Shown: positions 15,044 to 23,781, counted from the stretch's first letter. The stretch is 30,274 bases of DNA from JANXQE01 sp035651635 (GCA_035651635.1 DASRFK010000103.1:1-30274), one strand, 5' to 3'. Made by a program: numbers and translations. The notes: generated by a model from the letters alone, not told the origin.

Positions 15044-17170
15044 ATGAAATTTTCGCCTAGGCCAGTGAATGGTTGCCTCCCGCACCTGGCAGAGCACTCT
15101 TGCGCAGCCACACTCCTACACCGGGTCCTCCCTCCCATCGCGGCCGTAGTTGCTCTTGGCGTCGCCTCGCCAGCGTTCGCCGTGACCAACTATTTCTTCA
15201 ACCCTTCCCAGGCCGCGACGGTGGTTGTTTCAAACATCTATGCTGTCACGGTTCAGAGCGGCGATTACCGTTTTACCTGCTCGGCGGATGGCTATTGGTC
15301 GTCTGGGGGCGGGACGCCGACGGGGCGCTTTTTCAGCATCCTCTGGCCAACCGGCGTGCAGGCGCAGGCCATCACAGCCGGACCGTTGCTGGGCAATGGG
15401 GCAAACATCACGCTCCAGCGGGCAGACGGCAAACTTTTTGATTTGCAGGCATTCACGGGCAAGATCCTGCTCAACACCGCGGGGGCCGGCGGAGCTTTTG
15501 AGATCATGCCGCAGTTGAACGGAAATGACGCGTTCAACAACCCACTCACGTACGACTGCACGGGCTACGCTGGTGCAAGTTTTCCCTACACGACCGCTTT
15601 GAGCGGATACGACACTTACCAGATCCACATGTGGGGCGATTTCGCGCTGACGGCTCTTACGCTCATTGACACAAATCCGCCAGTGCCGCCCGCGCCCAAC
15701 TTCACCATTGCAACCAGTGTCTCGCCCGTCGATGCGGGAACGGCGGGCGGCGGGGGAAGCTATCCGAGCAACTCCCCTTGCGCAGTCGCCGCGTCGGCCA
15801 ATCCGGGTTGGGGTTTCAACAACTGGACCGAGAATGGCGCACAGGTCAGCGCCTCAGCGAACTACACGTTCACGGTGCGCACCAACCGGACGCTCGTGGC
15901 GAATTTCGTACCCGCATTCACCGTCACCGCGACCATTTCGCCCGCCTACGGTGGATCGGCATCCGGGGTCGGCACGTTTAACAGCAATTCAACCGTCAGA
16001 GTTACGGCGACTCCGCTCACCGGTTTTGCCTTTGTGAACTGGAGTGAGTTTGGCACGCCTGTCAGTATTTCGGCGAACTACAGCTTCAATCTCACGGCGA
16101 ACCGCACGCTCGTCGCGAACTTTGCGCCGGCTGGCGTCGGCGCGACTTTCGATTTCGACAGCGGCACGCCTTCACTTAGACCGGGCCAGGGACTGCCGGG
16201 GACGCAAACCAAGAACGGCGTCACGGCGACCTTTGACACGCTCACGGGCGGGTGGTCGGTTCAGAACACTTTCTTTTACTGGGTGCCGACGGTGTTCTCC
16301 GGCAACTTTCTTTATCCGAGCACATGGGGCAGCACGATGGCCGTCGAGTTCAGCCAGCCCGTCACGAACTTCACGATGTCGTTCTTCACCGGAGAGGTAT
16401 CAAGCGAATACAACACGGCCGGACTCGTCCAGGTGACAGCCTACACGAATTCCGCGATGACGAATCCGATTGCAACCGGATCGGCACGTGGTGCCTGGAT
16501 TTCCGGCGCATATCCCGAGGGGGTGCTGTGGTTCGGTTCGGCCGCACCGTTCACCAAGGTGAGAATTGAAGTGCCGTCACAAAGTCCCGCACCGAGCTAC
16601 GTTCTGTTCGTAGACAATATTGTTGTCCAGGTTGCGGCGCCATTACCCCCACACGCCCCGCCGCTGGCGTTCGGTGGCAGCTTTTTCCAGCTTGCCGGCA
16701 AACCGCTGGCTATCAACATCGCGGACCTGACCTGGAGCGATTATGACCCCGACGGCGAGCCAATATTTTTCGTTGGTGCCAGCGCCACGACTTCCAACGG
16801 CTTAGCGCTCACAGTCCAGGGCACGCAGATTCTGGTTCCCACAAACTCGGTGCCCGACAGCTTCAGCTACACCATCGCCGATAATCGGGGTATCACTACC
16901 AACGGCATAGCGACCATTTCCATCATTGCCCAACCGACGAGTCGAGTGAATGCGCTCGACTTGACGGTGCCGGGCAGTGTGACCGCCAGCTTCACCGGCG
17001 TGCCATGGTATTTCTACTCAGCGCAGCGTGCGACCAACGCGACCTTTACGGGCACCGTGCAAACCTGGCCCGTCCAAGCCTGGGCCGATGGCTCAATTCA
17101 CGTTCGGGACAATTTTGCTGACCTGACCAACCAGCCACCTCAGGTGTTCTATCGACTCTCGTATCCTTGA
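15044..17170 (+). CDS. Large secreted protein with two divergent InlB-type repeats and Ig-like domain
   Basis: This is a 708-residue protein from the ATG at 15044 (a TTG at 14996 is also in frame). A long basic n-region leads into a hydrophobic core and a cleavage site near SPAFA-V. Residues about 50-215 form an all-beta domain of no known family. Two divergent InlB-type (Flg_new_2) repeats follow at about 220-288 and 292-359, each ending NRTLVANF. A beta-sandwich comes next (about 365-540), then a cadherin/Ig-like domain (SDYDPDGEP to SFSYTIADN) and a C-terminal module ending FYRLSYP. No catalytic motif is visible. It is probably an exported surface or matrix-binding protein. Gene sense matches the phosphoesterase downstream, but the 205-bp gap suggests separate transcripts. 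Confidence 0.85.
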   Translation: MKFSPRPVNGCLPHLAEHSCAATLLHRVLPPIAAVVALGVASPAFAVTNYFFNPSQAATVVVSNIYAVTVQSGDYRFTCSADGYWSSGGGTPTGRFFSILWPTGVQAQAITAGPLLGNGANITLQRADGKLFDLQAFTGKILLNTAGAGGAFEIMPQLNGNDAFNNPLTYDCTGYAGASFPYTTALSGYDTYQIHMWGDFALTALTLIDTNPPVPPAPNFTIATSVSPVDAGTAGGGGSYPSNSPCAVAASANPGWGFNNWTENGAQVSASANYTFTVRTNRTLVANFVPAFTVTATISPAYGGSASGVGTFNSNSTVRVTATPLTGFAFVNWSEFGTPVSISANYSFNLTANRTLVANFAPAGVGATFDFDSGTPSLRPGQGLPGTQTKNGVTATFDTLTGGWSVQNTFFYWVPTVFSGNFLYPSTWGSTMAVEFSQPVTNFTMSFFTGEVSSEYNTAGLVQVTAYTNSAMTNPIATGSARGAWISGAYPEGVLWFGSAAPFTKVRIEVPSQSPAPSYVLFVDNIVVQVAAPLPPHAPPLAFGGSFFQLAGKPLAINIADLTWSDYDPDGEPIFFVGASATTSNGLALTVQGTQILVPTNSVPDSFSYTIADNRGITTNGIATISIIAQPTSRVNALDLTVPGSVTASFTGVPWYFYSAQRATNATFTGTVQTWPVQAWADGSIHVRDNFADLTNQPPQVFYRLSYP
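15701..16130 (+). repeat. Tandem pair of divergent InlB-type repeat units (coding)
   Basis: Two units of about 70 codons each (from 15701 and from 15917) share the pattern SP..GG.......G.F.SNS...V.A....GF.F.NW.E.G..VS.SANY.F....NRTLVANF. They are diverged at DNA level, indicating an old duplication rather than a recent one. Confidence 0.75.
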
Positions 17171-17375
17171 TTGCCTTGGCTTTGTTGCGAAGCAAACGCT
17201 GCCCTCAGCTGGGAGCTTGTATCCACACAAGAAAGTGCCAGATGACAGTGCCGTCCCATTCAACGCCCCGGCATCTGCCGTCGGCGTGTGTACCCGCGCA
17301 CCTCGTCGTGCGGTTGGTTCGCATTAGAACTTTCTAATCCTGGCTTAACGAGTTTCCAATTAAAGGGATGCGATC

Positions 17376-19160
17376 GTGGTGATGGTTATGGCCTGCAATC
17401 GGAAAATGAAGAACTTTGATGCGGTTTTAATCGCATTGGCGCTAATGGCATTACAACCAATGCACGTGCGTGCGGGCGATTTTGAATTTGTTGTTATCGG
17501 GGACACGCGACCGCGATTCGAAAGCGAGAGTTTCAAACCATTCGAGAGCTTGATTTCCATGATCAACGCCGCCAAACCCGCTTTGGTCGTCAACTTGGGG
17601 GACCTGATCTACGGTTATGGGCTGCCGAAGAAGGACAAGCAGTGGGACAAATATGAGAGCGTGGTGAAGGCGGTCCGAGCGCCGTATTATCAGGTGCCCG
17701 GCAATCACGATACGCATTCAAAGGAGGCGCGCAGGATTTATGGCCGGCGCTTTGGAAAATTCTACCAATCCTTCGACCACAAGGACTGCCATTTCGTGCT
17801 GATGGATAATACAGAAGATCAGCGTTGGGGATACGTCAGCCCTGCTCAATTGAATTGGTTGAAAGAGGACCTCCGGGGCACCCGAGCTCGGGCAATTTTT
17901 GTTTTTATGCACTTCCCTATGTGGGAACCGGAGAGGATCACCCCCGAATCTTACCAGTTGTGGGAGCAAACGCTCCATCCCTTATTCAAGAGTTCTCGGG
18001 TTCGCGCGGTGTTCGGTGGCCACTATCATACCTATGGCCCAACGCGCGAGTTCGACGGCATCCGTTACTTCATTACTGGTGGGGGCGGCGCTGAGTTAAG
18101 GCCCGAATACAAGAAATCCGGCGGTGAGTATCACTTCATGAAAGTGAACGTTGTTGGGGAGGGCTTTGACATCCGCGTTGTAACCAAGGACGGAGAATTG
18201 ACCGACCCTGAAGCCGACATGATGGGCGGATTGCAGTTCGCGGCTCGGAATGTCTCGCGGATCGGGATTAAGGGCGAAGGCGAAAGCCTGCGGTCGGGGT
18301 TGAGCTTCCGAGTTTCGGTAATGAACCCTTACCGGGAGCGCCTAAGGGGCGAGGCAAACTGGCTTGCGGACACCACCGCTTTTGTGGTGGAACCCAAAAG
18401 AGTTGCCATTGATATTCCCGCAGGTGGCACGCACGACTTTCGCTTTTTCCTGAAACCTCTGCGAGAGACGACCACGTTGGCCTCGCTTCCGCAGCTTCAA
18501 TTCGATGTTGCGTCGGCCGGTCGGCAGTATCGGTTCCATCGGGAGGTTCGGTTCATTCACCAAACCCCGACGCCATATCGGACCACGGCCCCGATGGTGG
18601 ACGGAAGTGTTTCAGACTGGGAGCAAGTGCCCGGGATTAAACTCGAGGACAGAGCGCAGCTCCGGACCGAACTGCGCAGTTGTTATGATGCCAGAATGCT
18701 TTACCTCCTCTTTTGCATTCCGACCTTTGAGACTGCGGAAGCCAAGGAGTTGGGCTTTAGTGACGAGCTTCAAATCGGAATCTCGCGGCCAGTGAGCGAA
18801 ACCGAGTTTGGCGCGGACCTCCTTCGCCTCGGCTTCAACGCTGCAGTCACCGAGGCGAAGGACCGGACACCGGGCCACAAACCGGGTGCGGCGATTCGGG
18901 GAACAAAGTCTGTTGCCAGTCAGATCAATGGCCAGACTTGTTACGAGATCGCCATACCTTGGGGTTTGGTCGACATTTCCAAACCTCGGCCAGGAAACCG
19001 TGTGATGCTGGACTTGTCCTTTTTGGCACCGGAAACCGAATCCGACGACGGAGATGGTTCCGAACCCGCTCCCAACACGTTGTCCTATTGCGTCCGGTAC
19101 GGCAACGATTCCCTGGTTCCAGTCCATTTTCTGGAATTGAATTTGGAAGCCAACCGATAA
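17376..19160 (+). CDS. Secreted calcineurin-like metallophosphoesterase with C-terminal CBM9-like domain
   Basis: This 594-residue protein has a hydrophobic signal segment (NFDAVLIALALMALQP, cleavage near VRAG), then a calcineurin-like phosphoesterase domain at about 35-270. Metal-binding motifs in order: GDTRP (Asp43), GDLIYG (Asp76), GNHDT (Asn110-His111-Asp112), HFPMW (His179) and GGHYHTYG (His216, His218), so the dinuclear site looks complete. The middle part is a beta region. Residues about 400-590 resemble a family 9 carbohydrate-binding/DOMON-like domain (APMVDGSVSDWEQV, ARMLYLLFCI, YEIAIPW). AAAGGGA lies about 8 bp before GTG 17376; ATG 17382 and 17406 are alternatives. It probably hydrolyses phosphate esters outside the cytoplasm while bound to glycan (inference). 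A VIT1 remnant starts 3 bp after its stop. Confidence 0.88.
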   Translation: MVMVMACNRKMKNFDAVLIALALMALQPMHVRAGDFEFVVIGDTRPRFESESFKPFESLISMINAAKPALVVNLGDLIYGYGLPKKDKQWDKYESVVKAVRAPYYQVPGNHDTHSKEARRIYGRRFGKFYQSFDHKDCHFVLMDNTEDQRWGYVSPAQLNWLKEDLRGTRARAIFVFMHFPMWEPERITPESYQLWEQTLHPLFKSSRVRAVFGGHYHTYGPTREFDGIRYFITGGGGAELRPEYKKSGGEYHFMKVNVVGEGFDIRVVTKDGELTDPEADMMGGLQFAARNVSRIGIKGEGESLRSGLSFRVSVMNPYRERLRGEANWLADTTAFVVEPKRVAIDIPAGGTHDFRFFLKPLRETTTLASLPQLQFDVASAGRQYRFHREVRFIHQTPTPYRTTAPMVDGSVSDWEQVPGIKLEDRAQLRTELRSCYDARMLYLLFCIPTFETAEAKELGFSDELQIGISRPVSETEFGADLLRLGFNAAVTEAKDRTPGHKPGAAIRGTKSVASQINGQTCYEIAIPWGLVDISKPRPGNRVMLDLSFLAPETESDDGDGSEPAPNTLSYCVRYGNDSLVPVHFLELNLEANR

Positions 19161-19162
19161 CT

Positions 19163-19320
19163 ATGAAGAAGCAACACGTTGAGCACCATCGGATCCATCG
19201 ATCCGGTTGGCTGCGAGCCGCCGTGCTTGGTGCAAACGATGGGATCGTGTCCACCGCTAGTTTGATCGTTGGGTGGCGGCAGCCAATGCGGCCCGTAGCA
19301 GCTCATCCCAGCCGCAGTGA
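19163..19320 (+). pseudogene. VIT1/CCC1-type iron/manganese transporter remnant (N-terminus only)
   Basis: ATG 19163 begins MKKQHVEHHRIHRSGWLRAAVLGANDGIVSTASLIVG, an excellent match to the start of VIT1/CCC1-family transporters and their first helix. At 19271-19274 the frame breaks: the next expected residues (VAAANAARSSS) are read one frame over and run to TGA at 19318. The family is about 230 residues long with five helices; nothing recognisable of the remaining helices follows. In the original frame the ORF runs to 19447 with Arg-rich junk. Loss of one base plus a deletion or rearrangement explains this best. It lies 2 bp after the phosphoesterase stop, so it was probably its operon partner. 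Confidence 0.8.
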
Positions 19321-19488
19321 CCGAGAGCACGGTCGTACGGCCGATGGGCAGCTGGCCAAGCGTGTAATACATGACCGCCCCCGTGACCATAGCCGCGGGT
19401 GGCTGTGCAAAGGAATGTCATCCAGCAAGGCCGGTACCCCTTTTTGAGGATACCGGCCCAATCCCGCACACCATTGCTAAACTGGAAC

Positions 19489-20475
19489 TCACCGCCCGTG
19501 CAGACTGGAATTCACCAAGCCATGTAAACTGTTGACTTTTGCGTCGGGCTTTCCTTGCCCATTGCACGGAGAAAACATTGCAAACAGCTGCGCAAGTGCC
19601 GCTTCAGCTAAAACTTCATGGGCACCGGTGGTCGGGTGCACCGGATCCCAAAACAGGAATTGCTCCGGATCTACTCCTGCGGGCGCCAGCGTCAAGGGAA
19701 CCGTTACGTTGCTAAAGCCGTAAATGGCAGGCTCATTCGCCATGCTGTCGAGTACTACAAAAGAATCCAACCGGATAGTTGGAATGCCGGCAAGGGCGAG
19801 ACGGTCGAGTGCCTGGTCCAGCGCTTGGTTATAGAGAGCACACAATTGCGTCAACTGAGCACTCATACGGATGCTCTTTGCCATAGGTGTCACGCCCAAG
19901 TCTGGCACGTCCATTACCAGAATGAGCCTTGCTCCAGAGCCCCATAGACGCTGGATGGCAGTGACCGTGTTGTTCACCCCATCATTAATGAGCGTCTGCG
20001 GAGCAGTTTGGGTTGCCAGCGCAATGAAGAAGTCGTTGGCGCCCGCCTCAACCACGTAGAGCGCCCGCTCAGGTTCGGTGATGGCAGCACTTGCTTGAAA
20101 AGAGGAAATTTCATCCTGCAGTCCCGGATATTGCTTTCCGGCGAAGCCATCATTGGAATTAAGTGTGCCGGTAGTCGCCCCGCCAACAGCAAAATTGTCC
20201 GCCGGCTCATAGTCCATTCCCAACTGGAGCGACAGATATTCCACCCAAACTGGTCCGTTGCAGAATCGCCCACCCGCATACGGCGCCCCCGGAGATCCTC
20301 CCGAGAGCTGATAATAGTTGCCGGTGTCAGAGAGACTATCGCCAAATACAACTATGTGGCTGAAAGGCTGCGACTTGGCCTGAGCTCGAGAGCCTGCGAG
20401 GACCATGCTTAGCAGGAGTAAGCCTGCTAGGGCGGGCACCCGCATTCTTTGGATTAGGTTTAGGTTTCGTTTCAT
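19489..20475 (-). CDS. Secreted GDSL/SGNH-family lipase or esterase
   Basis: This is a 328-residue protein from the ATG at 20475, preceded by GAAAGAAG; a longer frame to 20838 overlaps the divergent kinase start and is not credible. The signal peptide has a hydrophobic core around 13-28 and a cleavage site near AQA-K. GDSL blocks are complete: block I FGDSLSDTGN (nucleophile Ser47), block III AGANDFF, and block V DPVHPT (Asp277, His280). The spacing is that of the plant-lipase-like/thermolabile-haemolysin branch, which hydrolyses acyl esters of lipids or acetylated sugars. The C-terminus carries a short near-repeat (LHGLVNSSLHG). It is transcribed away from the kinase gene; the 298-bp gap holds both promoters. 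Confidence 0.9.
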   Translation of the reverse strand: MKRNLNLIQRMRVPALAGLLLLSMVLAGSRAQAKSQPFSHIVVFGDSLSDTGNYYQLSGGSPGAPYAGGRFCNGPVWVEYLSLQLGMDYEPADNFAVGGATTGTLNSNDGFAGKQYPGLQDEISSFQASAAITEPERALYVVEAGANDFFIALATQTAPQTLINDGVNNTVTAIQRLWGSGARLILVMDVPDLGVTPMAKSIRMSAQLTQLCALYNQALDQALDRLALAGIPTIRLDSFVVLDSMANEPAIYGFSNVTVPLTLAPAGVDPEQFLFWDPVHPTTGAHEVLAEAALAQLFAMFSPCNGQGKPDAKVNSLHGLVNSSLHGR

Positions 20476-20773
20476 GATTGCTTCTTTCGTTGTCAGAACT
20501 GGTTGATTTTTTTGTCGGCGATTTTGTGGGCCCTCTGACAGCTCAGCATTTGAGCGGCGCACTACACGCCACCTATGGATGCGCCAATTCCCGGCGTTTC
20601 CCCTCACGTTACTTTCCGAAACTCGAAAAAGGTTGAAGCGTCCGCCCCGCGCACGAAAACGCCTCCATGGAGTTATGGTCGTGGTCAGTTTAGCCGTGTT
20701 TAACCGTTCAGTTTGTTCTTTTTGCGTGCCAATGCGCATCAGCCGTATTAATAAAGTATTGGGTTCCGTCCCT
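20476..20773. promoter_or_regulatory. Divergent intergenic region between GDSL hydrolase and kinase
   Basis: No gene is supported here. An open frame continues upstream of the kinase ATG to 20579, but it is Arg-rich and unlike kinase N-termini. A run of T7 at about 20509-20515 and the GAAAGAAG ribosome site of the hydrolase are the only visible signals. No copy of the TGTAACTTTTT motif is present. Confidence 0.3.
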
Positions 20774-22393
20774 ATGCACCTGCTCCAATCCCAGGCCAAA
20801 GCCATTTTCGAGACTGCGATCGCACTTCCCGAACCCAAGGAAAGGCGCGCCTACGTCGACAAGGCCTGTGCAGCAGACACGCGACTGTGGCAGGAAGTTA
20901 ATAGTTTGCTAGACGCCTTTGCGCAGTCGGGATCTTTCCTGGCAATTCTTCCGCAGCCACAAGTGCCGGACACGCGTGCCCCGCGCTTCGGGGATTACGA
21001 GTTGCTGGAGGAAATCGCCCGCGGCGGGATGGGCGTTGTCTACAAGGCTCGCCAAATCAGCCTGGATCGTATTGTAGCGGTTAAAATGATTTTGGCGGGA
21101 CAGTTTGCGAGCCTGGCCGAGGTCAAACGATTCCAAACCGAGGCCCAGGCAGCGGGCAGTTTGACTCACCCGAATATTGTCGGCATTTATGAGGTTGGTG
21201 AATACGAGGGTCATCATTATTACAGCATGCCCTTCGTGGAGGGGAAGAGTCTCGCGGAATTAGTAGAATCAGGACAGTGGCGGGCCGAGGATGGCGAAGA
21301 AGCCGCCCGGCTCGTTGCGAAAATTGCTCGTGCAGTGCAGTTTGCGCACGCGGCCGGAGTACTGCACCGCGACCTCAAACCGGGAAATATTCTGGTCGGA
21401 ATCGACGGTGATCCGCGGGTGATGGATTTCGGCTTGGCCAAGCAGCTCAAGAGCGACGCACGGTTGACGCTCACGGGGCATCCGCTCGGCACGCCGGGTT
21501 TTATGGCGCCGGAGCAAGCTCGAGGGCACTCAGGGATCTCCACGACGGCGGCCGACATTTACAGCTTGGGGGCCATTCTCTATTTTTTGTTGACGAGCCG
21601 TCCCCCGTTCGTCGCCGATTCCGCACTGGATTCGATGTTACTGGCCTTGGAAAGTGAGGCTGTAAAACCGCGTCGCATCAATCCGCTCGTGTCCGGGCAC
21701 TTGGAATATATCTGTTTACGCTGCCTCGAAAAGCGACCCGAGGACCGCTATGCCAGTGCCGCAGAACTCGCCGACAATTTGGAACACTTTCTGAAGGGCG
21801 AGCCGCTGACACTGAACACCAAAGCCGTCGGGCCGCGCCTCGCGAGTTGGGGGCGACGACAGCCGGCCCTGGTCGCGCGCTTTTGCACCGTGCTGCTTTG
21901 CCTGGGCATCATTGCGACTGCCTACCAGCTTCACCATCACACGACTCTGGCGCAACATCTCGCCGTGATCTCGGTTCTCGTCCTCTGGTTGATCGCATCC
22001 TTCATCTGTCAACGGGGTCTCGCAAGCGAGCGCCACGCCGATTGGATTCGTCTAATGTGGAGTGCTGCCGATCCCGTTGCCCTCACGGCTCTATTGGTTA
22101 TTGTTCAGGCCTTCAACAGCCCGCTCCTGGTCTTGTATCCCACCCTCATCGCGGCCTCAGGCTTTTGGCTCCGTGTTTCGCTCGTAACGACGACCACCGG
22201 CATGGCAGTCCTCGGATACTTGATTCTGTTCCTGGATGCCAGCTATCGCCGAAGTGCGCAAATGCCTTTTCATTGGCACTTGCTGGCGCTGGTGGGAATT
22301 GTTGTCGCAGGAGTTTCGGTTGCCTATCTCGTGAACCGAGTAAACGCTTTAACCCGGTTTTACGAACAACGACCTGGTTCAAAGGGGACGTAG
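20774..22393 (+). CDS. Membrane serine/threonine protein kinase (PknB-like) with multi-pass C-terminus
   Basis: This is a 539-residue protein from ATG 20774 (MHLLQSQAKAIFETA), a start that matches the N-terminal helical region typical of these kinases (RAYVDKACAADTRLWQEVNSLL). The kinase domain at about 76-340 is complete: glycine loop ARGGMGVVYKA, VAVK (Lys104), HRDLKPGN (Asp200), DFG (Asp218), FMAPEQARG and a subdomain-XI arginine in RPEDRYASA. Instead of the usual single helix plus WD40/TPR sensor, the C-terminus has five or six hydrophobic segments (about 365-530) ending with a short tail. The sensor may be the membrane itself. It converges on the TIGR02999 sigma gene. An 8-bp inverted repeat spans its stop codon. 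Confidence 0.92.
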   Translation: MHLLQSQAKAIFETAIALPEPKERRAYVDKACAADTRLWQEVNSLLDAFAQSGSFLAILPQPQVPDTRAPRFGDYELLEEIARGGMGVVYKARQISLDRIVAVKMILAGQFASLAEVKRFQTEAQAAGSLTHPNIVGIYEVGEYEGHHYYSMPFVEGKSLAELVESGQWRAEDGEEAARLVAKIARAVQFAHAAGVLHRDLKPGNILVGIDGDPRVMDFGLAKQLKSDARLTLTGHPLGTPGFMAPEQARGHSGISTTAADIYSLGAILYFLLTSRPPFVADSALDSMLLALESEAVKPRRINPLVSGHLEYICLRCLEKRPEDRYASAAELADNLEHFLKGEPLTLNTKAVGPRLASWGRRQPALVARFCTVLLCLGIIATAYQLHHHTTLAQHLAVISVLVLWLIASFICQRGLASERHADWIRLMWSAADPVALTALLVIVQAFNSPLLVLYPTLIAASGFWLRVSLVTTTTGMAVLGYLILFLDASYRRSAQMPFHWHLLALVGIVVAGVSVAYLVNRVNALTRFYEQRPGSKGT

Positions 22394-22408
22394 TGGACAA
22401 TTTGAACC
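22376..22408. terminator. Inverted repeat spanning the kinase stop codon
   Basis: GGTTCAAA (22376-22383) and TTTGAACC (22401-22408) form a perfect 8-bp stem with a 17-base loop containing the kinase TAG. It sits between convergent transcription units and may act as a two-way terminator, though no U-tract follows. Confidence 0.35.
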
Positions 22409-22477
22409 CTTGTCAAGTCTTCTTCAGGCCAATCCCATTTGTGAGTGTGCAAACGTTGGCCCGCCCACATACATGCC

Positions 22478-22744
22478 TTAATGCCAGTACATTGACTTGA
22501 ATAGGTAGGCGAGCGTCCGGTTGTGAGGACTCCACGCCAGGCAGTTATCCACGATCCCATCAACCGGGACTGCCGTCTCTCCGTCCAGCAGCACAAACCA
22601 CTGGCCAACTCGGTGAGCGGTGTAGGCGATACGCTTCCCGTCCGCGCTGGAGTCTGCTGTTCCGAGGATGGGGAGGTCGGAGTCCGACCCGAGGTAATAG
22701 ACATTGCACATAGAGGCTCGAGTTCGAATTTCAGATAGGGGTCC
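22478..22744 (-). pseudogene. PD40/TolB-type beta-propeller fragment directly after the sigma gene
   Basis: Starting right after the sigma-factor TGA and in the same frame, codons encode SEIRTRASMCNVYYLG, then a propeller blade typical of PD40 proteins: SSADGKRIAYTAHRVGQWFVLLDGE, VDGIVDNCLAWSPHNRTLAYLF, ending at TAA 22478. The pattern SPDGKRIAY...WFV..DGE...YDGI...FSPD...LAY is characteristic. Only about one and a half blades remain, against six to eight in an intact propeller, and there is no independent start with a ribosome site. An internal ATG at 22711 would give 77 residues. It is most simply the remnant of a propeller gene that followed the sigma factor. Confidence 0.6.
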
Positions 22745-23317
22745 TCAGATCTCAGGCTTACGATCCGGTCCTTTCTGCATCTCTCGATAGAGCCAAGCCC
22801 GCGCGTAAGCCCAGGTCCGTTCAACCGTACTAATGGAAACCCCCAACTCTTTCGCCGTTTGTTCCTGGGTCAACCCGACGAAGAAACAGAGTTTCACCAA
22901 CTCGGCCGCGCGGGCGTCAGTTTCGGCCAAACGGTTCAGAGCTTCATCCAGGGCGAGCAGTTCGTCATCGGGCATTGGGGCCGGGAGGTCGATCTCATCC
23001 ATATCCACACGCTGCCGGTTGCCTCCTCGCTTTAACCGCTTCTTTCGGCGGGCATTTTCCACCAGGATTCGGCGCATCGCTTCTCCGGCGGCAGCAAAGA
23101 AATGGGCACGGTTCGCAAATCGCTGTTGATTGTTCCCGGCCAGGCGCAACCATGCCTCATGCACCAAGGCTGTGGGTTGGAGAGTGTGGCCCGGAGCCTC
23201 GCGGGCCATCTTGCGAGCCGCCAACTGGCGCAACTCATGGTAGACCTGAGCGAGGAGTTCCGTAGGGGCCGCGGGGTCCCCCCGCTCCATCGCTGCAAGG
23301 ATTCGAGTGATATCCAC
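22745..23317 (-). CDS. RNA polymerase sigma factor, TIGR02999-type (ECF-like)
   Basis: This 190-residue protein has a GTG start. Region 2 opens with ITRILAAMERGDPAAPTELLAQVYHELRQLA and the hallmark GHTLQPTALVHEAWLRL. The adjacent block FANRAHFFAAAGEAMRRILVENARRKK completes the TIGR02999 signature. The C-terminal region 4 helix-turn-helix is LTQEQTAKELGVSISTVERTWAYARAWL. These sigma factors are expanded in Planctomycetes and Verrucomicrobia and are usually encoded next to serine/threonine kinases, which are thought to control them. Here the frame is intact while the minus-strand neighbours on both sides are kinase and propeller relics. The intact kinase at 20774 is the nearest possible partner. 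Whether it drives the TGTAACTTTTT promoters is unknown. Confidence 0.93.
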   Translation of the reverse strand: MDITRILAAMERGDPAAPTELLAQVYHELRQLAARKMAREAPGHTLQPTALVHEAWLRLAGNNQQRFANRAHFFAAAGEAMRRILVENARRKKRLKRGGNRQRVDMDEIDLPAPMPDDELLALDEALNRLAETDARAAELVKLCFFVGLTQEQTAKELGVSISTVERTWAYARAWLYREMQKGPDRKPEI

Positions 23318-23357
23318 ACGAGATGTTTAACCAAGGGGGTAGGTGCTGGGAAGCTAA

Positions 23358-23642
23358 TTACCAGACGTTCATTGCGTATTGCTCGGCAGGAGACAGATTC
23401 GCAGGTTCCGGAGAAACTTCTGCAGCTACTCTTGTCCTTAGCGTTGTCCAAATATCGGGGAGGCTTTGAGTGTCCAGAAATGCGTAGGCACCACTGGAAT
23501 CGATACATTGTAAAGAGAGCGCCTGCGCCCATTTAGCCAGGTACTGAATGATCCCCTTTTGATGCGCATGGCGGACCGCATGACAGACTCGGATGGTTAG
23601 TTTCAGCCGTTCCGTCATCGAGAGTCTTCGCTGGTTGCATTT
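23358..23642 (-). pseudogene. Serine/threonine kinase catalytic fragment with internal deletion
   Basis: The minus-strand frame gives CNQRRLSMTERLKLTIRVCHAVRHAHQKGII, the helix that precedes the catalytic loop in these kinases (normally followed by HRDLKP.NIL). Instead, Gln and an unrelated YLAKWAQALSLQ... segment continue to a stop at 23358. The catalytic loop, DFG and APE motifs are missing, and an in-frame stop lies just upstream of the fragment. The join suggests a deletion that removed most of the C-lobe. It lies 40 bp upstream of the sigma gene in the same orientation, the reverse of the usual sigma-then-kinase order. Confidence 0.7.
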
Positions 23643-23781
23643 TCAACAATGGCTTTCACCTGGAGTGCGCGGGTTCTGCGCCAGCAGAATGGCTCGATGC
23701 TGCCGCGGACACAAATATGAAGAGGAATGTCGAGAGGCAGGTCGGTACACCCAGGTTCGGACAAATGCCCATTCGCGCGGC

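Noticed and set aside
19085..19390. A minus-strand ORF with a hydrophobic start (MVTGAVMYYTLGQL)
   Set aside because: I tested whether it could be an inverted piece of the VIT1 transporter; the similarity is too weak and most of the ORF is antisense to the phosphoesterase and VIT1 start.
20579..20773. N-terminal extension of the kinase frame
   Set aside because: Arg-rich, unlike family N-termini, and placed in the divergent promoter region; ATG 20774 gives the expected start.
20476..20838. N-terminal extension of the GDSL hydrolase frame
   Set aside because: It would put about 120 residues before the signal peptide; the ATG at 20475 has a ribosome site and a proper signal peptide directly after it.
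22360..22824. A 154-codon minus-strand ORF across the sigma gene end
   Set aside because: It is the shifted frame of the sigma factor C-terminus and of the propeller fragment, which carry the recognisable motifs.
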